Source: Orychophragmus violaceus (taxonomy: Eukaryota > Streptophyta > Magnoliopsida > Brassicales > Brassicaceae). Taken from it: DNA of 64,000 bases. The notes below the pieces were generated by a model. It saw nothing but the letters and a program-made list of their open reading frames with translations. It was not told where the DNA came from and made no database searches. Location: the NCBI GenBank assembly GCA_030180135.1, contig CM058230.1, positions 98,696,439 to 98,760,438 on the forward strand. The letters run 5' to 3'. A program made the translations under genes and the position numbers. Shown piece by piece: positions 1 to 11,155 of this stretch; positions within the stretch are counted from its first letter, which is position 1, and each line of letters begins with the position of its first letter.

Positions 1-201
1 AAGAGTTGAAGCTCTATGATGAGATCATGGAGGTGAATACTTAAGTCAATAATTAAGTGATCATCTAATAGATTGTGAAAGTGTTTCACAATTCAATCCT
101 CATGTATCGAACTTTATTAGATATAGTTTGATCAATGATGAATCACTTAGATCTTCCATTATCCTTCTATGAATAAGCTCTAGGAAAGGTCTGAGTTTAC
201 A

Positions 202-570
202 TTAAATAGTGTTCCATCAAAATCAGTTACAGAGATTTCACATGAGATGTGGAATGGAAATGTTTCTGATTTATCCATCATGAAGATTTGGAGTTGCGAG
301 ACTTATATAAAACGTTTAATCTCTGATAAGCTCACACCCAAATCTGATAAGTACTGCTTCATTGGTTGTCCTGACGAAACCAAGGCGTGCTACTTTTACA
401 ACCAGTTTGAGAACAAATTGTTTGTTGCTCGGAACTATGTTTTCTTGAGAAAGACTTTCTTTCCAAGAAGAACAGTGGGAGTAAAGTACAACTCGAAGAA
501 ATTCGAGAATCACAGGAGACTGTTCAACCCGATGAGGAAGAGCAGCAGTTGGATCTACAAAGAGTTGTAG
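202..570 (+). pseudogene. Copia integrase C-terminal fragment
   Basis: The frame reads from LNSVPSKSV (about 202) through EMWNGNVSDLSIMKIW to KLTPKSDKYCFIGCP and FENKLFVARN. These are the familiar Copia integrase C-terminal blocks (consensus-like EMWxGKxPxLSxLKIWGC, FVGYPxETKGYYFY). The catalytic DDE core is not visible upstream, where the frame has stops. About 120 codons remain before a stop at 568-570. It is the oldest-looking coding piece of copy 1 and is followed directly by an LTR-like fragment rather than by RT. Confidence 0.8.
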
Positions 571-602
571 AACCTGCAACTGTGGTGCCTGAGGTTTGCA
601 AG

Positions 603-800
603 GATCTGATGAATGAATATTAGATATACATTCAAAAGCGAGTTTTAAAGATGTGTCGATCGACGCAAAAGTTGCATCGATCGACACAGGTCGCGAACCA
701 AAATATTTTGGTTTATGATTTAATTAACTACGGTTTAAATCTTGGTTAATTAGATCGTGGTAAAAGTCTACATATGAGATATGTGCGTGACTTTTAACAC
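603..800 (+). repeat. LTR-like fragment between integrase and RT
   Basis: This stretch resembles the middle of the family's LTR. It has a GATGAATG...ATATTAGATATACATTC block, a palindrome pair starting at 655 and 676 (21 bp apart), a TCGCG block, a GGTTTAAATC...GGTTAATTAG block and a CATATGAGATATGTG block in the same order as in the LTR at 2542-3269. Both LTR termini are missing. It interrupts pol between integrase and RT, so it arose by insertion or recombination. Confidence 0.6.
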
Positions 801-1065
801 AAGACTGAAGCTCGTAGATCCAATAGGATCCGTCACGAACCCGAGAAATGGGGATTTCTCGTAACCAATTGCCGTGATCTACTGATCATTGAAAGTGACG
901 GGCCTGCGAAATTTGAAGAAGCAATGATGGGCCTTGACTCCGAAAGTGGCTAAAAGCCGCTGAATCCGGAATGGCGATGTCCAAAGCTGGATTGGTGGAA
1001 AAGGTTTCAAGTAAATTCATGGTATTAACTGTGAAGAAACCTAATCCCAGACACCATGCTTATGT

Positions 1066-1640
1066 CCATTCGGATTCTCCTAGCAACTGCCACTCATAAT
1101 GGTTATGAGATCTGGCAGATGGATGTGAAAAACAGTTTTCCTTAATGGAATTCTGAAAAGGGATGTGTACATGACTCAACCTGAAGTTTTCATTGATCCT
1201 AATGAAGCCAGGAAGATATGCAAGCTTCATCGATCCATTTATGGATTGAAGCAAGCATCTCGGAGTTGGAATCTTCGTTTTGATGAAGAAGTCAAAAGGT
1301 TTGATTTCGTCATAAATGAAGTGGAAACATGTGTTTACAAGAAGACTAGTGGGAGCGCAATTGCATTTCTAGTATTGTATGTTGATAATACTACTTCTCG
1401 GAAATGAAGTTCCTTTGTATAAGTCTGTTAAGACTTGACTCGAAAGTTGTTTTTCGATGAGAAATATGGGAGAAACCATATACATTCTTGGAATAAGAAT
1501 CTATGGAGATAGATTAGACAAGCTAATTGGATTGTGTCAAGATACTTTTGTGATAAGTTCTTACACAGATCCAGTATGCATGATTCCAAGAAGGACTTTG
1601 TGCAAATGACTCTTGGTATTACTCTTAGCAAGACGCAGTG
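1066..1640 (+). pseudogene. Copia reverse transcriptase fragments
   Basis: IRILLATATHNGYEIWQMDV (about 1066-1125) is followed by a one-base insertion, then the frame resumes as FLNGILKRDVYMTQPEVF, KICKLHRSIYGLKQASRSWN and VLYVDN. The RT catalytic motif YVDD reads YVDN here (near 1378-1389), so the second catalytic aspartate is lost. A further piece at about 1546-1640 (SMHDSKKDFVQMTLGITLSKTQCPST) is the usual end of Copia RT. Between them are stops and frame changes. A dead gene. Confidence 0.85.
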
Positions 1641-2530
1641 TCCTTCGACACACGCTGAGCTAGGGCGAATGAGGGTCAGGCTACTGCTAAAGGCATTAGA
1701 TGTCTTAAGATGTGATCTTAATTTTAGTGGGAGTCAATGTTATTAATTTTAGTTATGATATGATGTTCGTATAAACATAATATGATTATGTTATTGAAAT
1801 CTGACATCTGTATTATTTAATAATGGTTATTAAATAATAGTCCCAAAGTAATTTATGACATTTTATAGGTCATCAAGTATGTGACTTGATCATGAAACCC
1901 TATAAATAATAAATGACATAAATTATGTTTGTCCCTGGTCGAGGTTGTTAAAGTGGGACATTAACAACCACGTGAGACTAGTATGTGAGGTGACTGATGA
2001 CTAAGTTTCATGGAGTCATTAATAAGAGTATTAAAGTCAATCACATAGGTATGTGTCAGAGAACACATGATCGGACATGACCCACTGATGAGAACTCTAC
2101 TGGATAGTTATATAAGTGCCATGAGAGTTTTCATTACGACTATAGAGTATAGTCCTTAGACCTGAGTTCATCATGATTTCTTACATGTGAATTGGTCCGC
2201 TTTGACCTTGTCAAACGTCAGCCGTAACTGGTGATCATAAAGACATTGATTGGGCGTATCATGAAGCGTGTGAAGGAACAGGGATGGAACAAGATGGGAA
2301 TTGTCCCTCCTATATAACAGGAGATAAATATCTCAGGGCCCATCGAAGATTTGATACTGAGAAAATGTGTGGCCACACTCAAACGAGGTGATTGTCAGTC
2401 GTTTGGCTTGTCAGTATGAATCGGAATTCGATGAACATGATTTTGGCTTAATAAGGATGACACGGATCTTGCCTTATGCCGGATCGAGATATAGTGACGA
2501 AGGGATTATAGGAATAGATGATTCCAGTAC

Positions 2531-2541
2531 AAGTGGGAGAT
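2531..2541 (+). other. Polypurine tract, Copia copy 1
   Basis: AAGTGGGAGAT directly precedes the LTR start TGTTGGG at 2542. The same tract precedes the 3' LTR of the element at 44644-48698. This is the expected plus-strand priming site for reverse transcription. Confidence 0.75.
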
Positions 2542-3269
2542 TGTTGGGAATGTCCTGAAATCTATTTGTACTTACTCTGAGAGAAAGTCGTGTTGTCGAG
2601 ATGAGACAATCATATGACACTAGGTACTCGTAATCCTTTGCTAGAAGCCACTTATGATCAATGAGTTTAGAACTCATTGCTAGTTTTATATGATCCTACA
2701 GGGTCACACACCTAAGCAAACTGGACATTGAATGTGAGGTTGATCATTAATGTAATGATCGGATGAATGCATATTTGATATGCATTCGATGTCATCTTTT
2801 TTGGGCAGTGTCGATCGACGCACTATGTGTGTCGGTCGACACGGATCGACTGTGTCGATCGACACAAAGAGTATGTCGGTCGACACAACTCGCGGATTAG
2901 CAGATTAAATCGGTTTAATCATTAGTTAATCCCGTTGCGGTTTAAGTCGACATATATAAGATATATGGTCGACCTAAACTCGATCTTAACCTAATTCACA
3001 GCCACCGAAAAAGAAAAGAAACCTCTCTGGAGATTAGATCTCCGATAGGCACTAGCATCCCTGCTGTCCAGTTCTGTGTGCGTGTGGATACCAGTAGAGG
3101 CGCAGCACTTGAGGCGCTCTAGATCTCGATTACTTGCTAAGACTTCCGCTGCTAATCAGCAGGTAATATTCAGATCTGATAGATTCAATTACATGAACCT
3201 GTAGATTCTAGGCTTGGAATTAAGACCAGGATTGCCTAATTGGATTAGGAACTGCTAGAAATTCCTTCA
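2542..3269 (+). repeat. Copia copy 1 3' LTR (728 bp)
   Basis: Starts TGTTGGGAATGTCC after the polypurine tract and ends CTGCTAGAAATTCCTTCA. It contains four GTCGRTCGAC-type sites starting at 2810, 2831, 2854 and 2875 (spacing 21, 23, 21) and a CATATATAAGATATATG block that could hold the TATA element (about 2949-2967). It aligns along its whole length with 44644-45368, 47940-48698 and 38962-39644. It is followed by TAAAC, which would be the target duplication if the 5' LTR were in view. Confidence 0.88.
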
Positions 3270-3725
3270 TAAACCTTTATATATCGACCTGGAAATGACA
3301 TCACGGACCGTCGGACAAGCCCGACTCGTTTACGTCATTTATCCGAAACATCAGTTTCGACACCAGATATGCATCGATCGACACACTTACTGTGTCGATC
3401 GACACACCTCCTCGAAAAGCCTGCATCGATCGGCACACTCATGTATCGATCGACACACACATCATAAAACTCTATGTCAATGTGTATCCAATACACATCA
3501 ACGTGATCATTATCAAAATGATCATTCCCATATGTTAGCTTCCAGATTGCTTAGGTGTGTGACCCTATAGGATCATATAATACTGGCAGTAAGTCTACAA
3601 CTTACAGATTTCAAGAGGCTTCTAGCAAAGCATTACAATCACCAGTATTATACAAACGATTGATCTCGATACACAACTATTATCAGGAGTGAGTACAAGT
3701 GTGATTTCAGGACACAATCCCAACA
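3270..3725 (-). repeat. Related Copia LTR, minus strand, interrupted by copy 1
   Basis: Read on the minus strand this starts TGTTGGGATTGTGTCCTGAAATC at 3725 and follows the family LTR order: GCTTTGCTAGAAGCC, GATCCTATAGGGTCACACACC, palindrome pairs, and a TCGATATATAAAGG TATA-like block. It stops at 3270, where copy 1 of the same family in opposite orientation begins. Plus-strand starts of the palindromes are 3373, 3394, 3424 and 3445, again in pairs 21 bp apart. The rest of this LTR should lie to the left of the window. Confidence 0.75.
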
Positions 3726-5172
3726 CTAACTAGCATGCATCTCTTTAACCTAATCATTTTATTAGTTAACCGAGTTATTAATCAAGCTAGCCGTTCTAAC
3801 CAATTCAATCATCGAGGTATGCAACCTAAATCTACGGTTAATGAATCCAAGGTCTACATGCCCTAATCTATATGCAACACACAATGTAGCCGACTCACAG
3901 TGATATCGTGGCGACGGATGGGCGGATTCATGGAACTACGAGACCCGACACGAACCCGACGCTAACCCGAACCTTCCCCGAACCGTTGAATTGCTTTGAC
4001 CCGAACTTTACCCGAGCGCTGACCCTAGTGATTCCGATCTTTCCTCCACACGAACCTCCGGACCAACCTCGTACGACGTCTACTACAACCGTCTATAAGA
4101 GAAAGTCGGTACGTGGGATGAACGTTAAAAATCTCCGCTTAGGAAATATTTCACCCTTCCTCCGTCACTGTCCCATCTCTTATCTCTGTCTAACCTCATT
4201 TTCTCTCCTTCTCTCTCTCTCCTTTCTCTCTCTCTCTCTCTCCCCTGGCTCTTCTTCTTCTTCTTCTTCTTCTTCTTCTTCTTCTTCTTCTTCTTCTTCT
4301 TCTTCTTCTTCTTCTTCTTCTTCTTCTTCTTCTTCTTCTTCTTCTTCTTCTTCTTCTTCTTCTTCTTCTTCTTCTTCTTCTTCTTCTTCTTCTTCTTCTT
4401 CTTCTTCTTCTTCTTCTTCTTCTTCTTTCTCTTTTCTCTTGTTTTGGTGTGGAGAGTGAATAACCCCCAAGTTCCTTTATATATACAAACCAACTGCATA
4501 AGATTTTAACAGTTGTCCTCCGCTCCATCTGATCCAGCCACGCCACCACCCAAAAGACCAGTCAAGATTCAGTGTTTACTTGATGAGCAAGTCTCTTTTT
4601 TCCATATTAAACATATTCAATGAACCAACTTATTCTTTGAATCCAATTAAGAAGAGGTGGCGCCTTCTGAGGAAAAATAGGTGACAAGTGTAACTCCAGG
4701 GAGTACTTTCATCCCATACAATGCACCTTATAAGCTTTTAACTGATCCAAACCCCGATCCATTCCGCTCGGTCTGTTATGACCAATTTCATGTTTAATAT
4801 TTTAGAAACTCTTTAGATGCTTCTATAAATCCACCAAGCCTCATTTTCAGATTCTAGATTATCTAAGATGAATTTAGAAATTTGAATCACTCCGTTTGGA
4901 CACCCGTAGCTCCTGATATGAATTTTACAAGTTTCTTTGGTTCTATCGGTTTCCATTCCCGATAGTCCGAAAAACTTATCTACGGTCCTTTTCCACCATT
5001 CTTGGTCTTCTAAATGTTTTATTTATTTAAAAAGAAAAATATTTGGCCCGTCTTAGCTTCCGGTTCACTTTTTGGTAAAATTACTAAAATGCCCCTCATC
5101 TCTTGAAAATTACAAAAATGCCCCTGATGACTTTTCTGCTGTCCGTTGACCAATTTTGAGAGACAGAGTATT
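3726..5172 (-). repeat. Ty3/gypsy-type LTR remnant, minus strand
   Basis: The reverse complement of 5100-5172 and 4800-5000 matches the start of the solo LTR at 6174 onward (a TAATACTCTGTCTCTC-like start against TGTAATACCCAGTCTC, then GAGGGGCATTTT, GCCGGAAGC-like, CGGACTATCGGGAA and GGAGCTACGGGTGTCCG). The reverse complement of 3790-3905 matches 7690-7860 (ATCACTGTGAGTCGG, ACCGTAG, GCATGC). The middle differs and holds a large TTC repeat. The left side is cut by the Copia LTR at 3725. It and the LTR at 6174 flank a LINE fragment as inverted relatives. Confidence 0.65.
4251..4427. repeat. (TTC)n microsatellite, about 59 units
   Basis: Almost perfect TTC trinucleotide run, next to a CT-rich stretch (4200-4245). 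It lies inside the minus-strand gypsy LTR remnant. It creates spurious long open frames of polySer on plus and polyLys, polyGlu or polyArg on minus. Confidence 0.97.
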
Positions 5173-6173
5173 AAAAATACTTTCAGAATACGGATCCACT
5201 AGATCCGATAAGGTCATATTCATCATTCTATGGATGGCAGAGTATCACGACGGCAAGGTCTCTGGTTAAAAAAGGATTTATCAAGAGGGTGGGAACATTG
5301 GAGTCCATTTCAATTTGGAATGACCTGTGGATTCCAGCCTATCACCCGAGACCAGCAAAAAAAAAAACGAATACAACTCAAAATTGAATTACGGTTGACC
5401 AACTGATTGATCATCAACACCAGATTTGGAATAAACAACCGTTGGAGATAATCATAGAACCTGGGGATGTGGGTATGATCTTAAGTATTCCGTTTAGTCG
5501 TCTGAACATACCTGACTCATTGGGGTGGCATTATATAAAGTCTGGTAAATATACAGTAAAATCAGGGCATCATACATAGAGAGATATTCCAGATAATGGC
5601 GAGACCACTCCTCTTCTGGGAATAAGTGTTAAAAGTATCCAAGATTTCACGTGGAAGATAAAATGTCCTCCTAAAGTAAGGCACTTTATTTGTCAATCAC
5701 TTTCAGGATGTTTACCGGTAACAAAAAAATTGAAAGGACGAGAAATAAAATGTGACACTCAATGTGGAGTAAAAGAGGAACTGTTAACCATATGTTATTT
5801 GAATGTCCACCAGCTATTCAGACTTGGGCACTGTCTCAAATACCAACAAATCTGGAGTTCTTCCTTCGGCATCTATCTACTCGAATATGAATTATCTGTT
5901 TTGCAGATTACCTTCGAATAATAACACGAATATTTAACCTTGGTTACTATTGGAAAAGTAGGAATGATATGGTTTATAATCACATTGATATGAGCCCTCA
6001 AGAAACATTACAGATGGTAGAAACATAATTTGTGACATGGGGAGATGCACATTTACTCAAGGGAAAAGAGCCTAGGCCAGAGTCAAGAGGAGCAAGAGAT
6101 ACCGGAAATGACTTGGTTCAAAAGGATCAATGGTGTTTTGTGAATGGATCACAGAAGGAGGGAGATCAGTTTA
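5173..6173 (+). pseudogene. LINE ORF2 3' fragment (zf-RVT to RNase H start)
   Basis: Broken frames carry the C-terminal part of a plant LINE ORF2: a GRWEHW/FQFGM-like block (about 5240-5330), WHYIKSGKYTVKSGH (about 5525-5570), WKIKCPPKVRHFICQ (about 5653-5700), a zinc-binding CDTQCG...FECPPAIQTWALSQIP block (5751-5850) and the RNase H start WCFVNGS (about 6131-6150). At 6173 the RNase H domain is interrupted by a solo LTR and resumes at 9658. The left end meets a minus-strand gypsy LTR. Several frameshifts and stops. Confidence 0.75.
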
Positions 6174-9100
6174 TGTAATACCCAGTCTCTCAAATTGGGT
6201 CAACGAGCAGCAGAAAAGTCAAATTGGGCAATTTCATAATTTTCAGAAGATGAGGGGCATTTTTGTAATTTTATCAAAATACGAGCCGGAAGCCGAGATG
6301 GACCAAATGTTTCTATTTTTAAGTAAAGAAAACATTTAGAAGATAAAAAGTGGCAAGAACGGACCTTAAACGAGTTTTTCGGACTATCGGGAAAGGAAAC
6401 CGATAGAACCTACAAAACTTGTAAAATTTATAACGGGAGCTACGGGTGTCCGTTTGAGGTGATTCAAATTTCTAAATGCATATAAAATCATATAGTGTTT
6501 TATAAAGAAGCTTGGAGGATTTATAGAAGAAGATACGGGGTTTTATAAAATCAAACTCGGAATTGGCCGTATCGGATCAATGGAATAAAACAGAGATTAA
6601 GGGGTTCTAGAAGCTGGGAGTGTGTAGTGTTTTTGGTCAGATTGAACCCCAAGAAGACAAGTGTCCACTCTTCTCTTATCAGATGGTGCCACCTTTCCCT
6701 TTTTGTGTGCAGAGAATGAATTTTGGTTCAATGACCATTCTTGCATGCAAAAACCATCACTTCATGCATTCAACTCACCAAAAACCACTCTTTAGCTTCT
6801 CTCCTCACTCTCTCTCGATCTCCCATCACTCTCTATCACCATCTTCAAGAGCATGCATGCATCTCCTTGAATTTCTAAGAACATCTTCTTGGTGTTCTTG
6901 AGGTTCTTGAAGACTTGAAGAGCAAGCAACCTAAATAACTATAAATCCACCTTGAATCTCCTTAAACCATTTGTACCATCAAACTCACATCAGTCTCCTC
7001 TCCATTCGCCGCCGGTCAGCTATCCTCACCACCGTCGGAGTCGCCGGAAACTCGCCAGAAAAGTGGTCGCTGGCGAGCCACTGATGTGTTCCTCTCTCTC
7101 CAGCCGGTTTCTTAGTCTCTCCTCCTCTCCTCAGCTAGCTATCTATCTTCAGTGGCCTCCTCAGTCGCCGGAGATCTTTTTCATCCACCGGAGAAGTTCT
7201 TTCCTCGCCGGTCAACGCGGAGCAGCCGCCGGTCAACACCAGAGTAGCCGCCGGAAAGCCTCCTCCGACGTATCTTCTCAGCCGGTCCGATTGTGGTTGG
7301 GTTAAGCTGGTTCAGTGATTGGTTTGGATCCGGTTCAAGCTTTGGGTTGGTTTGGTTAAACCGGTTCAACATTTGGTCAAACCGGTTTACTTGGTCAACG
7401 CCGGTTCAATCCGGTTTAGCTAAACCCAGTTCGATTGGAGAATGGTTTAAGCCGGTTCAAGAATTGGTCAACCGGTCTAGGCGAGGTCAACGGTCAGAAA
7501 GTCAATGGTCAATGGTCAGTTCGGTCAACGCCGGTCAACATTGTGGTCAATGCTGGTTTGCGGTTGGTCAACAGCCGGTTCTTGTTCGGGTGAGCTCAGA
7601 GTGTTCGTGAGCCGGTTCAGGAAGTTCGGGAAAGGTTCAAGGTTCAGTTTCTCGGTCTCGGAGTTCGCATCCGTCACTTCCTTCGTCCATCGCACTATCA
7701 CTGTGAGTCGGTTATTGCATTCGTAGATAAGTTATGTAGACCGAGGAATCCTTAAACCGTAGTTTAGGAATGCATGCCCGTTGAATGAATTGATTGATTT
7801 GTTAATTAATATTGGCTTGATAAATAACTTGGCTAGGTTTACATGCTAGATAGATAGTCTTTTGCTCGTTAGCTCGTTAGTTCGTTAAATGCATCTTGAT
7901 TGATGCATTCATATTAGACGAGCATGCGTAGGAACTCTATGCACATATATTATATTAAGAACGATACTAAATGAACATATTTTAAGACGGAATTAAAATA
8001 CGGTAAAAGACATAACAAACCTTATAGAATATAAAGAACGGGGTGGGTTAATAGTTATTAGATGGGTTAATGGGGTAATTGAATTAAAAGTTAATAACAA
8101 TGAGATGTCGGGGGATTAGTAAGTTTACTAATCGTAAACCGACAGATCGAAGAGTTTATTAAAAGACATTTAGGAAAGATAATTAAAAAGGTTATTGAAT
8201 TGTGAGCCGTCAACGGAGTTAGCAATCCGTTAATCCCAAGGTAGCAGACTAAGTAATCAAGAAGTTATTAATGACTTAAAAAGGGTTTGGTTGTTGTTTG
8301 TGATTGTGTGTTGGACTGATATTGTGTTGTGCAGGCTTGTTTATAGGACTACTTCGGTGTTGGGCCAGGTAGTCATGTTGTGTGACACTTATCTCGGTCA
8401 CAGGGCCGGATAAGTTTGGTAGTTTCCTAATCCGGTATAGAACCGGATAAGGTTGGTGGCGGTGGTTGTATTAGGCTTGCGGGATATTAATTGGGTGTTG
8501 TTTATTATTTCTGTTGACCTTAACAGTCTTGTGTTCTGTGTTAGAGTCCCTGTGAGTGCGTGTTTATTTTATTGCACTAGGACTCTAGGGTGCGTTAGAT
8601 CCCGCAAGTCTAGGTTTGAAAGTGTTCTGGTACTTCCAACCCGATTGGATCCTCGGGTAGTTGCCTGGCCGGTTCACGTGGTAAATCTGGTTATGGTGTG
8701 AACCTACTGAGTGACGCCGGTAGGTGTGTGGTCTGGAGAATACGGGGTCATGTCCTAGGGCCGGACTGCATGGAAACTTAGGCTATCGTGGGGTAGCCCG
8801 AGTCGTTGTGTATCGATGGACTGAGAACAATGTCCTAGGTCGTAGGACTTTCTGTTAACGTCTAGGAGTCGTGGGTAGTTTTAGTTACCAAGGTGGTAGC
8901 TAAGTATTCTCGTGGAAGTTACCGAGTTCGCATAGTGTGCCCAATGGTGTTAAGGTTGGTTTTCGCGATAGATTGATCGAGTCTAATCGAGGGCATGTGC
9001 CGCAGTGACTTTGATTTCCGTAATCTTTCCTTTTGATAGAGAATGCTTGTGTGTTGTGGGTTTATCACTTCACGGTGGCATGTGATAAACTATTTCTTTC

Positions 9101-9657
9101 TTTATGATTGTTATTTTGGGTTTTGGGGGCGGGGATTAGTATTCGTAGGTTAGACTAGAAGCCTTTAGTGGGGACCGACTCGCTGGGTGATTCTAGATCA
9201 CTCATTAGACTCTTTTGTTGTTTTCATGTTTAGCAGCGACAGACGCGGGAGGTCCTCGGTGTAGTTTCAGGATTGCTTGCAGGCCAGAGATTTTTGACTC
9301 GATGTTTTGTTTATTGTATTTCGGTTCAGGTTTTCATGGCGCCTATTATTTCTGATTGTTTGTAATTAGTTTAAATAGGCAAAATTGTTTGTAAAATACT
9401 TAATTACTTAGAAATGAAATCGCTTCCCTGATATTTGGTTTAGTCCGAACCAACCAACAAAACTCGTGGAAGCAATACAGGTTGAAAAGCTTTTTATTAT
9501 GGAAGCGAGGTACACGGGGTCAAGGACGGTTTGGTGCGAGCCTTTATCTCAAACCGGACTATCTATGGCTTCATATTGTGATAAATATTTCTCGTTTGGC
9601 CTGATCGGGTTCGATCGGTCATGTTCTTGTTTGATTGTTCGGGAAAGGGACGTTACA
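6174..9657 (+). repeat. Solo Ty3/gypsy LTR, about 3.5 kb
   Basis: Bounded by TGTAATACCC at 6174 and GGGACGTTACA ending at 9657, so the ends are short inverted repeats (TGTAA/TTACA). It is flanked by GTTTA (6169-6173) and ATTTA (9658-9662), a 5-bp target duplication with one mismatch, and the host LINE RNase H frame continues across it. No gag or pol is visible. The length and ends suit long-LTR chromoviruses such as Tekay/Del; that lineage is my inference. It is rich in CCGGTTCAA/GGTCAACG-type direct repeats at 7300-7600. Confidence 0.7.
7293..7610 (+). repeat. CCGGTT / GGTCAA short-word repeat cluster
   Basis: Within the solo LTR the words CCGGTTCAA, AACCGGTT and GGTCAACG recur many times over about 300 bp with irregular spacing. 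No fixed period is evident. It is open in one frame (105 codons), but composition alone explains that; I do not call it a gene. Confidence 0.5.
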
Positions 9658-10045
9658 ATTTACGGGTCAAGGGTGGTACAATTGCTATGAGAGAGGTGTT
9701 AATATTATGATGTGAGCAATGAATATTAGAACAAGTTTGTCCCATCTTCATGCGGAATTCGAAGCCCTTATATGGGCTATGGAGTGCATGAAAGTTCATC
9801 AATAAGCACAAATTACATTTGCAACGGACTGTTCAGAATTGGTTAAAATATTGTCAGAACCAGAAGAATGAACAGCTTTCTCGATCCACCTAGAGGAGTT
9901 TGAAGAATATTTTACGATATTCAACTTCATTCACATACCGCGTACAAGCAAATTAATAGTAGATTGACTAGCACGGAATGTTCGTCTCATACCGTCAAAT
10001 ATTGTTCATGTTGGGCGAGAGACTCTAACTCTGTTGACATAAGAC
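9658..10045 (+). pseudogene. LINE RNase H domain, continuation
   Basis: Resumes the RNase H frame broken at 6173: TGQGWYNCYERG, then RTSLSHLHAEFEALIWAMEC (about 9730-9790), FATDCSELVKILSEPEE and a degenerate end with IPRTSKL and LARNVRLIPSN. The acidic residues in EFEAL and DCSEL are the expected RNase H catalytic positions. Stops are present. The 3' end is close to the hAT element at 10046. Confidence 0.75.
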
Positions 10046-10613
10046 CAGTGTTCAAGAAAGCGCTAGGCGCTAGTCGGGCGGTGACCCACCGCCTAGCGCC
10101 TAGAACGCCTAGTCGGGGCCTAGTCGGCGCCTAGGCGGTATATGCATTTATAAAAAAACAATATATATTAGATATATTATATAATATATGTTATATAATT
10201 CAAATATTCTTACTCTAAAAAATAGATTAAAACTCAAAGTACATCGAAATAACAAAAAGAATATTAGCTAAATTTATCAGCACACGATACTATCAAATCT
10301 GTTAAATTTACAATATTTTTTATTGATAACCATTAATTTATGAAATAAGAACTTATAAATTTAGTTATATGTAATAAAATTTTAAAATTATATCGAAACA
10401 AACATGAAAATTAAAAATCAAATGAGAATTGGTTAAAGATTGTGTGTAGCCGCCTAGGACCGCCTAAACCCGCCTAGGACCGCCTAGACCCGCCTAGACC
10501 CGCCTAGGACCGCCTAAATCCGCTTAATAATATAAACGTCTAATTCGAACGCCTATGAGGAAATCGCCACGGCCCCATCTAGGCGGCCGCCTAAACCGAT
10601 TTTTAGAACACTG
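10046..10613. mobile_element. hAT-type MITE (568 bp)
   Basis: Termini CAGTGTTCaAGAAA and, inverted, CAGTGTTCTAAAAA. Flanked by CATAAGAC (10038-10045) and CATAAAAC (10614-10621), an 8-bp target duplication with one mismatch, as hAT transposition gives. Both subterminal regions are packed with CCGCCTAG/GCGCCTAGGC words (10065-10140 and 10450-10600), the kind of repeated motif hAT transposases bind; the centre is AT-rich and non-coding. Non-autonomous. Confidence 0.85.
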
Positions 10614-10621
10614 CATAAAAC

Positions 10622-11155
10622 ACACCAGTTTTGAATGATTAAATGTGCTTGTCATAATTGTTTTTGTGCAGTATCATTCCAAAAAACCTGTCAGCATTTA
10701 CCGGCGAGGATAATGCAAATCCAGTGAGTGGAAACCAAAGACCAATTCTAAGCCTCTCAACTAATAAATGTAAAAAAAAAAACACAAAAACACTAATTAT
10801 TGAAACCATGTTACTATTGTTTTGTATGTATATTACTCTATTATTCGAATCTCACATTATCCATGTGACAACGACCTTTACATGTATTTATATGTTACGT
10901 GTATGTATAATATTTAAAAGAGTATACGTCGTTAACTACATTTTTCATATTATTGGTTCGTATCTCACATTGAACATGTGGATGTAAGACCTTCGTATAT
11001 ATCTTTTTATTATAACCAAAGACTGAATATATTACAAATAACTAAGTATAAATACGAAGAGGACATATACAATCAATCAGTCCCAAATATAAAAAGTTTT
11101 CCAATATATGCAAATACTTAGCAACGACCGAATTTGGGTTTGCCCGGCGAAGAAC
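10622..11155. other. Intergenic region upstream of the LOR gene
   Basis: AT-rich. No coding evidence beyond a 109-codon open frame of low-complexity composition (10658-10987) that matches nothing I recognise. It probably contains the LOR promoter; an AAAT-rich stretch and TATAAATACG near 11048 could be the TATA region. Confidence 0.5.

Larger units (their letters stand above)
1..3269 (+). mobile_element. Ty1/copia retrotransposon remnant (copy 1), 3' part
   Basis: Decayed 3' portion of a Copia element whose 5' end lies outside the window. In order it holds an integrase C-terminal piece, an LTR-like fragment, split reverse transcriptase pieces, about 0.8 kb of non-coding 3' internal sequence, a polypurine tract (2531-2541) and a TG...CA-bounded LTR. 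The order integrase before RT is the Copia order. The 3' internal stretch from about 1990 to 2541 is nearly the same as 47394-47939, so this copy and the element at 44644-48698 are one family. RNase H seems deleted: sequence jumps from the end of RT near 1640 to post-pol DNA. Many frameshifts and stops; not functional. Confidence 0.85.

Noticed and set aside
4125..4549. Long frames of polySer, polyLys, polyGlu and polyArg
   Set aside because: All are readings of the (TTC)n microsatellite in different frames; no conserved flanking domain.
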